Assembly (NCBI GenBank): GCA_963828715.1
Contig: CAWHFX010000001.1
Location: 247,461 to 311,460, forward strand
Direction: 5' to 3'
DNA length: 64,000 bases
Source of the DNA: JAQGMV01 sp963828715
GTDB taxonomy: Bacteria > Pseudomonadota > Gammaproteobacteria > Burkholderiales > SG8-41
The position numbers and the translations under genes were made by a program. The notes beneath the pieces are model-generated. The model saw only the letters and a list, made by a program, of their open reading frames with translations, was not told the origin of the DNA and did not search any database. This document shows positions 48,285-59,693 of the stretch, one piece after another (position 1 is the first letter of the stretch; every line of letters begins with the position of its first letter).

Positions 48285-48484
48285 TCATTCATGCGGCCTG
48301 CGGTTCGTCGCGGGCCAGTCGGCGGAAACCTCTGCCAGCAGATCGGCCAGCTTGCCGTCGCGCCCGCGTTGTTCGATCAACCGGGCGATCCAATATTGAC
48401 CGGCGCGGCTTCACGGTTAGTCCAATCCAAAGCGCCGAGATCACAGTCAAACGCGAAATAATCCACGAGAATGTTCATGTTCAT
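48285..48484 (-). CDS. small hypothetical protein, frameshifted
   Basis: ATG at 48484: MNMNILVDYFAFDCDLGALD then WTNREAAP. After a shift near 48,405 it continues GQYWIARLIEQRGRDGKLAD and LLAEVSADWPATNRRPHE, with a stop at 48285. About 66 residues, acidic/aromatic. No family recognised. Confidence 0.4.
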
Positions 48485-48632
48485 TTACGCGTCAATGAAG
48501 CATCTTTATCAGCCGATGCCAACGCATCGCTCGCTAGTTTGCTAACCATTGCTGAACCCGATTTTTCGCTCAGCCATTTGAGTGGCCTTACGAGGAACAA
48601 GTCGATCAAATCGCGTTGGGGTTTTGGTCCAG

Positions 48633-49124
48633 TTATACTTTCTCGCCTGCTCTTACTTCGGAAAGCAGGTGATCTCGGAGTTCGCCCGCAATCTCAATTG
48701 ATCGATGGAGTTCACCGATCAACGATTCAAAATTATTAGCGAAGCGGCTGAACGCCTCGCTTTGGAGATTTATCGTTACATGGTTCTGAACATTTATCGT
48801 TCCTTGTGGGCTATCAGGATAAACGGTTGGCGAAATTGGTACAGGTGCGGGGGTTACGACTGCTTCGGCTCGCATACCGCTGACGCCTTGAAGGCGAGTA
48901 TCAATCCTTCCCTCTAAAGGAGCAGGCAGCGGCTCGGTTACGCCCTGCGTCGATTGGACGGCGTCACTGAGTTCTTGCGATGCGGATGGGGGAAGTCCCT
49001 GAAACGCTCCTGACGCTCCGCCTTTAGGCTTCGCCGCGACTCGTTCGAGGGCCGACGCTTTGTTGAGCGCTTCGCCGTGCGTTTTTTCTTGGCCACGCGT
49101 CCCCCAGGGCACGATACACAGGCG
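48633..49124 (-). CDS. hypothetical protein
   Basis: The minus-strand frame ends at 48633 with TINVQNHVTINLQSEAFSRF, ANNFESLIGELHRSIEIAGE and LRDHLLSEVRAGEKV, an amphipathic C-terminal helix. The central part is Pro/Ala-rich. The start is uncertain: the first 40 residues could belong upstream. Cytosolic; function unknown. Confidence 0.4.
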   Translation of the reverse strand, partial: RLCIVPWGTRGQEKTHGEALNKASALERVAAKPKGGASGAFQGLPPSASQELSDAVQSTQGVTEPLPAPLEGRIDTRLQGVSGMRAEAVVTPAPVPISPTVYPDSPQGTINVQNHVTINLQSEAFSRFANNFESLIGELHRSIEIAGELRDHLLSEVRAGEKV

Positions 49125-49223
49125 GTACATTATACATGCATGTAAGTGCACCGTGTTCATCCCTGTTTATTGGACATGTGTTGGACACGGAGGAGGGTGA
49201 GTACGAGAAGTGCCTGATTTTGC

Positions 49224-49251
49224 TGGCGCGTCCTAGGGGATTCGAACCCCT
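49224..49251 (-). other. tRNA 3' end fragment (T-arm, acceptor strand, CCA)
   Basis: The minus strand reads AGGGGTTCGAATCCCCT (5-bp T-stem with the TTCGAAT loop) followed by AGGACGCGCCA, a 7-base acceptor strand, discriminator and encoded CCA. No matching 5' GCGTCCT, D-arm or anticodon arm lies upstream, so it is only the 3' end. This is the part of a tRNA gene normally copied at att sites of integrated elements. Confidence 0.6.
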
Positions 49252-49266
49252 GTTAGAAGGGCGACT

Positions 49267-49653
49267 TCACTTCATACCACACGACCTGGCATCGGTCGTG
49301 GGATGGTTCTGCTCCGAAAGTCCTCTTGCGATTCCCAGTGCATTGATCTGCAGGTCCCCCCACCAGGCGACCTCGTTGCCGGCCTGATGCAGCTGTCGGT
49401 GGTGTCCACGACAAAGCGGAACGGTGAACTCGTCGCTGACTTTTAGCCCGATCGCCCGCGGCTGCGCAAAACGCAGATGATGCGGATCGGATGGCTGCCG
49501 CCCGCAAATGAGACATGGCTGTGAGGCACGAATTTAAGGTGCGCCTTGTCGCGAAGTCGCTTGGGTTCAGCGATGGCGGCGCTGGCTCTTGTCAACTTTA
49601 ACAGGTGCCGGGACGGCCGCCGTGGCCTGGTCACGGCGTATGAACTCCGTCAT
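49267..49653 (-). CDS. HNH-like zinc-finger protein of Rhizobiales type, two frameshifts
   Basis: ATG at 49653: MTEFIRRDQATAAVPAPVKV DKS, then (shift) IAEPKRLRDKAHLKFV, then (shift near 49,525) QPCLICGRQPSDPHHLRFAQ, SDEFTVPLCRGHHRQLHQAG and NEVAWWGDLQINALG, with a stop at 49267. The CxxC ... HH ... C-x-x-HH set is a zinc-bound HNH-like fold seen in many alphaproteobacterial proteins of unknown role, often near mobile elements. The two shifts cancel out (129 codons in total). The start overlaps the end of the upstream DUF5681 frame. Confidence 0.7.
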
Positions 49654-50290
49654 CGAGTTCTGCTGTCGCCGCCCATCGACGTCTTCTAAAATTTTCTCTG
49701 TCCTCGTTAAGCGCCCGCAACGTTTTGTTATCATCCAAGAATTCTTTATGCTGATAGCTGGGCGGAACATTGATCGTTTTCGCGTTCTGAGCGATGCGTT
49801 CGCGGAGTGCAATTTCCTCTGGTGTGAGTTCGTCCCAGTTGCCTGTTTCCAATCGCTCCCAACGGTGCGTGAGACGAAATCAAAGCCATGATTGTGGCGG
49901 CCTCGTTCGGCGACAAGTTTCCTGCCGCGCACTCCGTCAGAACCGCCGATGAAGCTTTCGCTGCATCTGCAGCAGTTTCGATTTTTGATGGGAGATCGAA
50001 AGTAACTCGCCGCTCGCGTCTGGCTGGCACCAGTCGTTCCAAACAAAATCGCAGCGCGTTCGTGTCCCCGTCCGATCCCTTTTCGATCCTCTTGCGCGTT
50101 AGCGTCTCCGCCTCGCCATCCAGGAGCGCCTCAGCAAGGAGAGCGGCTTGATTTCGTGATCCCTTCGGCCTTCCTTTCGGATTCCCACTTTTTCCCGGTT
50201 CGAAGGGGCGTCCCCGCTGTTTCTGCGCTGTATTTTCAGCAGGCTTGGAGCCATGCTTGGTATCACCTCGCGTGTGTTGATCACCACGTG
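49631..50290 (-). CDS. DUF5681 domain protein, frameshifted
   Basis: The minus strand reads RGRPFEPGKSGNPKGRPKGS RN, ALLAEALLDGEAETLTRK, NALRFCLERLVPARRERRVT, FDLPSKIETAADAAKASSAV and LTECAAGNLSPNEAATIMAL, exactly the DUF5681 pattern. After a shift near 49,870 a tail follows (WDELTPEEIALRERIAQNAK) and stops at 49631. The start codon is not clear; 50290 is approximate. DUF5681 proteins are small basic proteins found near phage-like or transposon genes; activity unknown. Confidence 0.72.
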
Positions 50291-50299
50291 CTCGTGGCG

Positions 50300-50821
50300 A
50301 TTCCGATCCTGAAATGGCTGCGATTGCTTGGGCCCGACTACGCCAACTATCTTGCTTTCATAGCGGCTATGAGCCGCTGATTCGGACCTAAAAAAGTGTA
50401 TCTGAGATTTCGCGCCAAAGTCTACGCCGGTCGCCTAGCACTCGAGGCGGCCGCGGTGCGCGGTCAAGAATGTCATGTGCCTGCCTGCTGCAACGCAATG
50501 CGTTCGGCACGGGGGGTGAGCGTGTCCCTACGCAAAACTATGTCGAATGACATAGCGAAGAATGCGCGCATGGCGGCAATCCAGATGGTGCCCTGCAAAA
50601 TAGAAACCGAAGAAGCCTGTCGGAGTGCACAGGAACTTGCCGTTGATCTTTCGCAATGCGCGTGAGCGATCTTTTCGCATCACTATTCGTTCGGTCCGAG
50701 CGTTCCTTTCCTCTAGGACGGACCGGGCGGCCATGGTCGACCGTGAGGCAATGTCGGCCTTGGCCGCCTCCCGATGGAGTGACGTTGTCTCGAACGAGAC
50801 CGAGAAGGGAGGACGAAACAC
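50300..50821. other. region without recognisable gene
   Basis: About 520 bases between the DUF5681 protein and the Gly/Tyr-rich gene. Frames are open on both strands but show no family pattern. The last 15 bases carry the GGGAGGA ribosome site of the next gene. Confidence 0.4.
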
Positions 50822-51190
50822 ATGTCGACGAAACTACGAAAGATTGGCCTGGCCGCAGCGACCGCAATTGCGATCGCGGGAATGACAGTCGCACTTCCGG
50901 GAGCGGCCGATGCAAGATGGGGCGGCTGGCGCGGCGGTGGCTGGGGCTGGGGCGGCGTAGGCCTCGGTCTCGCAACCGGCCTCGCGATCGCCGCGACGGC
51001 TCCCTACTACCGCGGCTATTATGGCTACGCTCCCTACGCATATGGCTACGGCTATCCCGCGTACGGCTACGGCTATCCCGCGTACGGCTACGGCTATCCC
51101 TATGGCTATCGCCGTGCGTATTACCGGTATGGCGGCTACGCTCCGTACTATCGCTATTATCGCCGGCCTTATTACCGTTACGCCTATTGA
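50822..51190 (+). CDS. Gly/Tyr-rich exported protein
   Basis: 122 residues in one clean frame, with a GGGAGGA site before the ATG. Signal peptide MSTKLRKIGLAAATAIAIAG with cleavage near ADA-RW. The mature part is Gly/Trp-rich, then hydrophobic, then a Tyr-rich tail in which the unit GYGYPAY occurs in tandem (51,050-51,103). Such small exported proteins are abundant in Bradyrhizobium and relatives. Envelope-associated; function unknown. Confidence 0.8.
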   Translation: MSTKLRKIGLAAATAIAIAGMTVALPGAADARWGGWRGGGWGWGGVGLGLATGLAIAATAPYYRGYYGYAPYAYGYGYPAYGYGYPAYGYGYPYGYRRAYYRYGGYAPYYRYYRRPYYRYAY

Positions 51191-51357
51191 TCTACTTCGG
51201 CATACTGCGGAGAGTGCCGCTTGATGTTCGACCACAGAGGCCGCCTCGACGGTGGCCTCTGTGCTTTGCGCCACGACGTCCATTGGACCACGGTCCAATC
51301 GACTGCGAATGGTCTTATTTCAGATCATTTGCAAAGCAGAGACAGACGGGCAGGGGA

Positions 51358-52383
51358 ATGATCGGGACTCTCGATCCGCAACAGGAGCGGTCATTGCGAT
51401 CGCTGTAATTTTTGCTGTGTCCATATTGGCGGCGCGCGCTCAATCGACGCGAGGAAAGCGTTCAAGTCACGGCCGACAATTTCAATCGCGCCGAGACCGA
51501 CATGTATTTTGCTACCTTCATCAAGCGGGGCGCCCTTGGCAAGTTCATCCATCTTCGGGACCTGCCGCTCGAAGGCACCGCGTGCGTCCCAATCGTGACA
51601 CCCTCGATCCGAAGCGGTGTTCGATCTCGACGCGGGGCCGGTGCGGATCACCTTGCCGAAAGCGGGCAATCGCTTCATGTCGATGATGGTGGTCAATGAA
51701 GACCACTATGTTTACGAAGTCGATTACACTCCCGGTAATTACAATTTCACCAGAGTCGAACGGATGCGCCATGTTTTCATGGCGCTGCGGATTTTCGTCC
51801 ACCCTGCTGATCCGAAAGACATGAAAGAAGCGCACGCGTTGCAGGATGCGGTCATTGTCAGGCAGAAGAGTGCCGGGCGCTTCGAGACGCCGAACTGGGA
51901 TCCGGTCAGCCAGAAGAAGGTGGCGGATGTCGCTGCTGGCGCTGAATTCGGGCTTGCCTGACCTGAGACGGGCATTCGGCGCGCGATTTCAGGTCGACCA
52001 GGTACGGCATTTGATCGGCACTGCCGCCGCCTGGGAAGGCAACCGGATAGGATGCCTTCTATCTCAACGTCACGCCGGCCAGGAACGACGGCAAAACAAT
52101 CTACACATTGAGCGTTCCGGGTAAGGTTCCGGTGAACGCATTCTGGTCGGTCATTGTTTACTATGCCTAAGGCCACCTGAAGAAAAACGAATATAATGCC
52201 TACTCGTTCAACAGCATCACCGCCAAAAAGAGTGCGGATGGATCGGTCGCCATCCAGTTCGGCGGCTGTGACGGCAAGATCCCGAACTGCCTGCCGACCA
52301 GGCCATGGAATTACATGGTGCGACTTATTGCCGGCGTGATGATTCTTGGCGGCAAATGGAAATTTCCCAGGCAAAGGCCGTGA
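51358..52383 (+). CDS. DUF1254/DUF1214 domain protein, several frameshifts
   Basis: A leader (VIAIAVIFAVSILAARAQS) is followed, across shifts, by NFNRAETDMYFATFIKRGAL, VFDLDAGPVRITLPKAGNRF, MSMMVVNEDHYVYEVDYTPG and DPKDMKEAHALQDAVIVRQK (DUF1254), then FYLNVTPARNDGKTIYTLSV, PGKVPVNAFWSVIVY and CLPTRPWNYMVRL (DUF1214), stop 52383. One in-frame TAA (about 52,168) replaces an expected sense codon. The family is periplasmic and of unknown activity. The start at 51358 is approximate. Confidence 0.72.
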
Positions 52384-52421
52384 ATTGAGTATGCTCTTCT
52401 TGTGGGCAAGGGTGTGGGGCC

Positions 52422-53531
52422 ATGAAGAGATTTTCTCTCGCAGTGCTGGCGGTAATTTTCACCGCCGGTCCACTATGGGCGAAGCCCAAGCGCCTCGCCT
52501 ACGGTAAATCTCCCAGGCCTACGAATACATGCTCGGCCGCCTACTCGTGCTGCGGCAGGAAAATCTCGATTTCAAGGAAGGCTTCAAGTGGAACGAGATC
52601 GTTCACCGCGCGCCGGGCGGCGTCGATTGGGCGAACCCGAACCTCGACGTCGTTTATAGCGAAGCCTGGATCGGGCTCGACGAGAAGAGCTGCACGCTCA
52701 TCGAACTGCTGGGGATCAAAGGCCGTTATTATACGGTGCAGACGCTCAACGGCGGCGAGACTACCGCCAACATCAACGAGCGGAATTTTTCCAAGCATCC
52801 CTTCGGCAACTTTGGATTCTGTTCAAGGGCGCGACCGCGGTGCTGCCGAAAGGCACGCTGCGCGTAACTCTGCCGAGCCGGAAAGTCGCGCATGCTGATG
52901 CGGATCGAACTCGGCGCCAATCCGGCCGAGGCAATTGCACTGCAAAAACGACGATGAAGGCGACGGGCAAACCGGTCATCGAGGAAGCGGTCGTAAAGCC
53001 GAACTTCACCAACAGCCAGCTCCCCGGCGTTGGCGCTTTCGATAAGACCGAAGAGATCTCTCTCGCGAGCCAAGCCGACATCAATCCCGGTATGGTCGAT
53101 GTGCGCGAGAAGGCGAGCGTGGTCCGCGAAGGCCGCAGCGGACCGCACTCAGCGTGCGCGCATTGACGAGGTCATCCGTAAGCAAGCGATCCCCGCCTTC
53201 CACAGCGAGATCCTGAAAATGGGCAAGGCGGAGAACGGATGGGTTCATCCGCGCGTCGTCGGCAATTACCGCACCGACTATGTGATGCGTAGCATCGCCA
53301 ACTATGCGGGTATTTGGGCAACAACAGCAAGGAGGTCGTCTATTTTGAAGGCCGCGACCTCGACGGAAGCCAGACCTACACGCAGACTTTCCCGAAGGAT
53401 GCGCTGCCGCGCTCGAAGACACGCTATTTCTTGGTCCGCGATTGTCGTCGACGGTGTCAACTACAAGGTCATGCCGAACCCGCTCAACCGGTACCGTGTC
53501 GAGCAAACCGCGTTGGGATCGTGAGGACGGA
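52422..53531 (+). CDS. second DUF1254-type exported protein, 3' end cut by junction
   Basis: Leader MKRFSLAVLAVIFTAGPLWA. After a shift near 52,520: YMLGRLLVLRQENLDFKEGF, NPNLDVVYSEAWIGLDEKSC and GRYYTVQTLNGGETTANINE. Later come GKPVIEEAVVKPNFTNSQLP, HSEILKMGKAENGWVHPRVV, YVMRSIANYAGIWANN and VYFEGRDLDGSQTYTQTFP. It follows the previous DUF1254 gene by 39 bases, so the two are likely an operon. The C-terminus is lost at the adapter near 53,532. Confidence 0.7.
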
Positions 53532-53588
53532 TAGCAAGACCAACTGAGCCAAGCAGACGACAAGAAAAAAAAAAAAAAAAAAAAAAAA
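53532..53588. other. artificial junction: noisy nanopore adapter remnant plus poly-A
   Basis: AGCAAGACCAACTGAGCCAA (53,533-53,552) aligns with the adapter bottom strand with several errors, in the same form as the centre at 40,604. It is followed by 24 A (53,565-53,588). Confidence 0.82.
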
Positions 53589-55190
53589 CTGGACGACGAG
53601 TTTTACGTGGCCGGGCTGCCTGTGGGCTGTGGTGATAGACGACGATCATTCGTTCCATCGGCGGCATCCAGTGCATGGCTGGCGCGTGTCCTTGACGATG
53701 AGGGATGTGGATGTGCAGAACCAGGTGATCGCTCCCATAACCGTTGTTGAAGGAACGGACGCGGGTGCAATGGCGCCAACTGGAACTTTATCGGGTAATC
53801 ACCGTGGTGTGACCAGCATTCCGGCCCGTGCTCGATTCAACATGGTATCCCCCTCAGTTGCCGGCTGCATGCTCGTCGTCATCCTGCTGGGACGACCGCG
53901 ACGGTACGGCCATCACCAATGGTGGTTCATCAGTGGGTAATACGACAATTCAGCCGCGTGGTGCACAGCACGTTGACCATCAATGCCGCGACGTGACCCT
54001 GGCCCGGATGCTCGATATGGAACGCAAGGTCTCCATCTCCATGGGCAACCACTGCCTGATCCGTGCTTCCCGGGCCACCTGCTGGCCATCGTGACCAGCG
54101 ACAACGGCAAACTTCGCCCTGCTGGCTGAACCCACTGCTGATCTCATTCCTGAATGCCATCCGCTCTTTCGGAACATCGACTGCCTTCAATACCGCTTAT
54201 GCGCCAACCTCGTGACCAATACGACCAGCTTCTGCCTAACGCCTGCAACTCGGAATCTGGCTACAACGCGTCGGGTAAATACGGCATTACCTTTGATGGA
54301 GCCAGCGTCAAAGGATCGATTTCGACCTCCACGATCCACTGCATGATGGACGTGTTCCCGACAGTGTGTCGGGGCAAGACGTTTGACGGGTACACAAACG
54401 AAGTTTGACGCCCAGGCGAGCACCGAAATCTATGACCAACGCGACGGGTAACGTCTGGATGCGCGGCGCCATCGGTTACCCCAATGCCAACAGCGAGCCG
54501 TATCCGCTTGAAACAGCAGCCAGAAACTTGATCAAGCGCCATCATCCCACGCCCCTCTGACAAGTTAGCGCCCACGGTTTGCAGCCCAATTCCATCTTCT
54601 TGTTGGATCACCAGGATTACGATACCGTTGTCCGCTTGGGGAAGATTACGCGATCAGCGACACTTCACCGTAGATTACGCCTCCGAGTTGTATGCCGTAT
54701 CTGGAAGACCAACCGGGACAACAAATTGCTTTTGCTAGCTGCATCACGTGAAATGGCTGTGACATCTGCTTTTTGGTGCACATTCAAGCCATCGCACAGT
54801 CGGTTGTCACAACCGACACTCACCGATGATCTAGCCATCCAGGTACCGATCACACCTTCGTGGATCCGCGAACATTGTCGACATGACCTCGTCATCAAAG
54901 ATGGATCAAAGTCATCCATTTGTAGACTGTTCTCTACTCATTCATCTTCAAGTTTTATGTGCAACTTGTGTGGTGCTTCACCAAGACGATTGAGCTCTAA
55001 CAAATGCTAGTGATAACACATTTACGTCTATCACGATCACGACATGTACGTGTTAATGAAACAAGATGACGACAATTTCCCGTTGAGTGTTGTTTTTGGA
55101 TGGGCGACGGCGGTTTTTGGGTAAACCTGAGCGGGAGATTCTACGACGAGCGACATCTGACAAAATCATCTGGGTATTCGGCTGTGAAAC
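53589..55190 (+). pseudogene. low-accuracy start of the giant G8/beta-helix repeat protein
   Basis: No long frame is intact, but repeat landmarks can be read: STWYPPQLPAAC (53,831) as in the G8-like modules further on, TAITNGGSSVGN near 53,905, and HFTVDYASELYA (54,663) matching the TFTLDYSTAIYA block at 56,624. From about 54,900 to 55,190 the sequence turns AT-rich and unreadable. No separate gene is called here. Confidence 0.55.
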
Positions 55191-55199
55191 TGTGACGTC

Positions 55200-55450
55200 G
55201 CAGGCGTCGACTTCGTGGGGAACGCCATCCACATGGAGCCACGTCCCCACTTCCTGTAATCCCGTGACCATCGCCAATGGCCAAACCGCAACCGTCGATA
55301 TTTCCTTTCGCCACGGCGAGCACCATGACGTCTACCGTAACATTATCCTTCAGCCGCGTGATTCCCAGCACATTGACTCTCGTGGGCGGTAATGTGAACG
55401 TGAATCCGGGCGGCACGCTCGACATGGGAACCAGTGGTTCGCCCATCGCC
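55200..55450 (+). repeat. G8-like module, copy 1
   Basis: STWSHVPTSCNPVTIANGQT then, one phase on, FSRVIPSTLTLVGGNVNVNP and GGTLDMG. Consensus with copies at 57,985 and 61,085: 'sTW.p..VP..C..VtI......T..i....a...lingtl.FSRVV.STLT..GG.v'. Confidence 0.7.
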
Positions 55451-56623
55451 GCCGTTAACGCCACCCTGATCCTGTCGTCCGGCACCTTTGAGGGCCAGTA
55501 TTACCTGGCCATATTCGATGGCGGCAACTTTACCGTTTATGGCGCCTCGAAGACACCGGCGGCGACCGCCTCGGCCGATGCGTTAATCGGCGCGGGAGCC
55601 GTTGCATTAATAGACACGGGGAATATGAATTGGTCGGTGGGCGATGTGATCACCATCGGCAAGACCAGCTCAGGGGACAGGAGATGAAACGGAAAAAGTC
55701 ACCATTACGTCGACGAGCAGCTGGCCGACGGTGAATGTCACGCCCACTCTTTCGTACAACCATTATTCCACGACCACGATCCGGGTCGGCAGTCTTACCG
55801 TGGAGTTGGTGCTTGTGCGATCTTCAGGCACCGTGGTCACGGGTGCAGGCGGAAACAGTGCCCTCGTCGGGAGTCTCGCCACCAATGCCACCAGTTTCAA
55901 TTTGGTTTACGGTGAATTTGCCTATCTACGGACCCTGTCTTTTGGAGCCGCATGGGCAACGGGGAATATTTCAAGCTGTACGGTTCGCGAGGGAAGAATG
56001 GGCATAGAACTCAATTTCGGAGCCGTTCTTGAGCCAGAGTGATTTCCAACCTTCTCTACAAAAACAGTCTTCACGGTTTGTCCACAACCAGCGGCGGACT
56101 CCATTATGTGGCCTTTAACGATGTGTATGCCGGCAATAATGGTATGAACCTGACGTCCGATGTTTGGTCGACGTACTTATCAAATCATGTTTATGGAAAT
56201 TCCGCGTACGGAATTACGGCCGACCGGTCTGGCGCCAGGCTTTGGGTTTCCAATAGAAGTTTAGCAATTCCGATTTCGGATTGGCCTATGGCACCAATGG
56301 CAGTTTCGGCAGCGACGTGTGGATCGATAATTACCTTTATGCCAACAATGCGACGAATTCAACCGGCGGCCTGAGTTCGCAGGCCACTGCGCCCGTTCAC
56401 TTTGTCGGTGGAGCGATCGGGTTTACCTCTTCCGGGGCTTCCGCACCGAATGCCGGGGGCGAGGCGAACGGCTACAACGTAATCCTCAAAAAGGCGCGGG
56501 TCAATACCGGTGGGGTAGTGACGACGCCGTTGTCTCAAGCCGGCCGGTACCTCCTGTCCTATAACGAGAACAATACCAACGGGCACTGTGCGGCTCTACG
56601 GCGATTACGGGGTGGCCGGTTCA

Positions 56624-59600
56624 ACATTCACTCTAGATTATTCGACCGCGATCTATGCGTCGACGGCCACCACCCCGAAGTTAGTGCGTGGAACAACGCC
56701 GTCCGCGATTGTAACCGGTGTTCATGATGCCAACGCCATCAGTCAGCTCATCACCATGACCTACAACGGTTCGACGTGGAATATCGCCGGGTCAAGGTTG
56801 GCGTCTTGTGCTCCGGTGTCAGTGCCGGGGTCGCCACCGATTGTCCAAACAACGCAAGCATGCAGTTTAACGTTAATATCACCAATGGCGCCGGCGCGGT
56901 ATCGGATGACACGATCGATTTTGCCTTGACCGCCGCGTCGGGCGACGCCTACCAGCCGAAGAAACTGCAATTCGCCAAGACCACAGGGTCTGGGTTCAAC
57001 AACGAGCAGTCGAAGATCACCATCGTTCCGGGCGCCGGCTTCCGTACCGTTGGAAATCCACTGCTCCCAGCTTAAATTGACCGGGTCGACACTCCGGCGA
57101 CGATTTCCAGTTTTTGCGTCACGGCGCGCTCCGCCGATCATGACATCGAGCGCGTACTCGACCACATAGGTCCTTTCATGATCGTGGCATCTACCTTTGA
57201 TTTTGCCGGAGGCGGAACTAGTCGACTTCGACGTTGCTCACGTTAAACGGCGTCACCGAATCCAGCATGAACGTAGTGGGCGTGACCTTTGGCAGCAACA
57301 GTACCTCGGGCGGCAAATACAACTACACGGTGGCCGGTTCCAGTGTGGGACTGAGATGGTCTCACTATAGCTACTCCGGCGGCTTGACCGGCGATACTAA
57401 GGAAAGCAACGACACGTCAAACAAACTCAGCTGGGACGGGGAGTCTATTCGCTGATCCTCACCTCATACCAGAACGGCGGATGGAGCCTCCCCGAAACAT
57501 GGGATTACGGCATTGTTCCTTCGAACTGTAACCCCGTCATCATCGCGGCGGGCCATACCGTCACGCTCGATGCATTACTCAACTACGCATCCAGTATCAC
57601 GGTCAACGGCTCACTGAATTTCAGCACCGTGGTGGACTCCACCTTAACGGTGCAAAACAGCACACTCACCGTGAATGCCGGTGGATACTGTCCACTAGGG
57701 ACGGGTGATTTGATTTTGGGCGGCGGCGTGGTGAATAACGGCGCGATCATCTTCGACGCGGCTGGTTTTTCGGGATTCTGCGGCCAAACCGATGAAATCC
57801 TGATTCGTTCGCAGGGCGGCGTTCAGCGGGCGTGGGTCGGCTCGGGAACATTCGACATGATCGATGTGAATGTCAAAGATCAAGGCGGGACGGCCGCGAT
57901 CACGGTGAACGACGGCACGGATGGCACGGGCAACGGCGCCAACTGGAACGTCCGCGCTTCTCCGTCGGCGGCGGCGTCACGAGCATTGCCACCTGGTCTT
58001 TGGAGCGTCGCCAGTACTTGGAATCCCGCCATCGTGCCGGCCATCTGTTCCTCGGTGACCATCCGCGCTTCCGATATCGTCACCTTGGATATTTCGACGG
58101 CTATCGCCAACGGAGTGCTCATTAACGGCACGCTCAAATTCAGCCGTGTGGTTCACAGTACGTTGACTACTGTGGGCGGTGATGTGAGGGTGGGGACCGG
58201 CGGCACGCTCGACATGGGCGAACGACAAGCCAGTCCGATTCAAGCATCAAGCGCCACGCTCATTCTTTCGTCTGGTACGTACGGCGGCCAGTACGGCTTG
58301 ATCGTCAGCACCGGCGGCAATTTCACAGTCTACGGAGGGACCAAATCGCCGGCCGGGGTGGCTTTGTCAGTCTCGGCCACGAATTCAGCGATTTCTCGTC
58401 TCCCAGCGCCACCGGATGGGGGGTGGGCGATGTAATCACCGTCGGGCAGACGGATGTTTCAAATTGGACTGAGGAAACGGAACGACGAACCATTACGGGC
58501 ATCTCCGGAACCAATCCCCTCACGCTATCCTGGTCCGGCGCTCTTTCTTATCAGCACGTCGTAACGAGCACCGTTTGGGTCGGGAATGTGTCGCGCAACG
58601 CGCTCGTGCGCTCATCGGGGACCGATCTTTCGGGCAACAGCTCCTACGTTCTCAATTTGGTCCAGAACACGACCAGTTTCAATGTGGCGTACGGCGAATT
58701 TGCCCATTTAAACAGTCTCAAGTTCTCCGGTTCCGGCGCGACTGGAAGTATCTCCAGCTCAACTGTGCGCGACGGCACCGACGGTAGAGTACCTCGCCAC
58801 GGGCACAACGGGTGTCGCCTTGGTTGCCAACCTCGCCTATAACAATACCGACTCGGCAAATCTACTTGTCCGGCGCTGCTAATAACACATTGACGCTCAA
58901 TCACGCGTACATGAATCAATTCGGCATCCATTTGTTGAATGCTTCGACCAGTACCATTCATTCCAATATTGGCTATTCCAGCGATGACTACGGACTCTAC
59001 CTGGAAAACAATTCCAATACAACACGATCAGTTCGAATACATTCTGTCTCAATCCCAATACCTGGAATCGAGTTGGAAGGATCGGCCTACAATACCTTAG
59101 CTTGAACATTGTCTGCCGCAATTCCAGCTATGGGGTGGGTATGAGAAATGCGAGCGACAATTATGTCGCAGACAACCAATTCTTTTCCAACATGTTTGGT
59201 AATGGGATATTTCTCTTCGGCAACCGAAATACGCTTGTCCGTAATAACATTTATGACAAGTGATACGAGGGCTGGTAGTTAAGGCTCAAATAATCTTTTC
59301 CTTGGCAATAAAGTCTACCTGGAGCATATCGGGGTTGGCGTCTATATCTTTGAACAGTCATACAATGCGGTCTTTATTTCCAATTCTTTGTATTCAAACC
59401 CGAGTCGCGGCATCGCGGTCGGACAAAATGGAAGTTTTGCTTCGTCTGGAACCGTATTCGTCGATGGAAATATCGGATATGACGAATTTGGAAGCCCGGC
59501 GGCGAATGGCGTGTCGGAAGTCATTTTCGAAGCCACCAATCCAAATAACTTGATTCTCAAACGAACGCGCGTGAATCCTTCTCTTGGGATTGACTCCAGC

Positions 59601-59693
59601 GGCTTTACGCAACCGGGGAATTATCTCGTTTCGTACAATCAGAATTTCGATACGGGACAGTCCGCGTCTACGGCGATTACACGGTTTCAGGGT
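56624..59693 (+). repeat. 3.1-kb tandem repeat, complete copy
   Basis: Bounded by TFTLDYSTAIYAS at 56,624 and its counterpart LTLEYSTHTYAS at 59,698. The same internal order of modules (HDANAIS, KITIVPGAGFRTVG, TLNGVT, KYNYTVAGSSVGLRW, ETWDYG, G8) restarts after 59,693. Spacing of matching landmarks is about 3,070-3,100 bases. Confidence 0.75.
57985..58220 (+). repeat. G8-like module, copy 2
   Basis: STWNPAIVPAICSSVTIRAS then DIVTLDISTAIANGVLINGT and LKFSRVVHSTLTTVGGDVRV, the cleanest copy. It corresponds to 61,085-61,330. Confidence 0.75.

Noticed and set aside
49224..49310. Complete tRNA gene on the minus strand
   Set aside because: Only the T-arm, acceptor strand and CCA can be found; no D-arm, anticodon arm or matching 5' acceptor strand.
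51050..51103. CRISPR-like direct repeats
   Set aside because: They are in frame inside the Gly/Tyr-rich protein and code GYGYPAY units.
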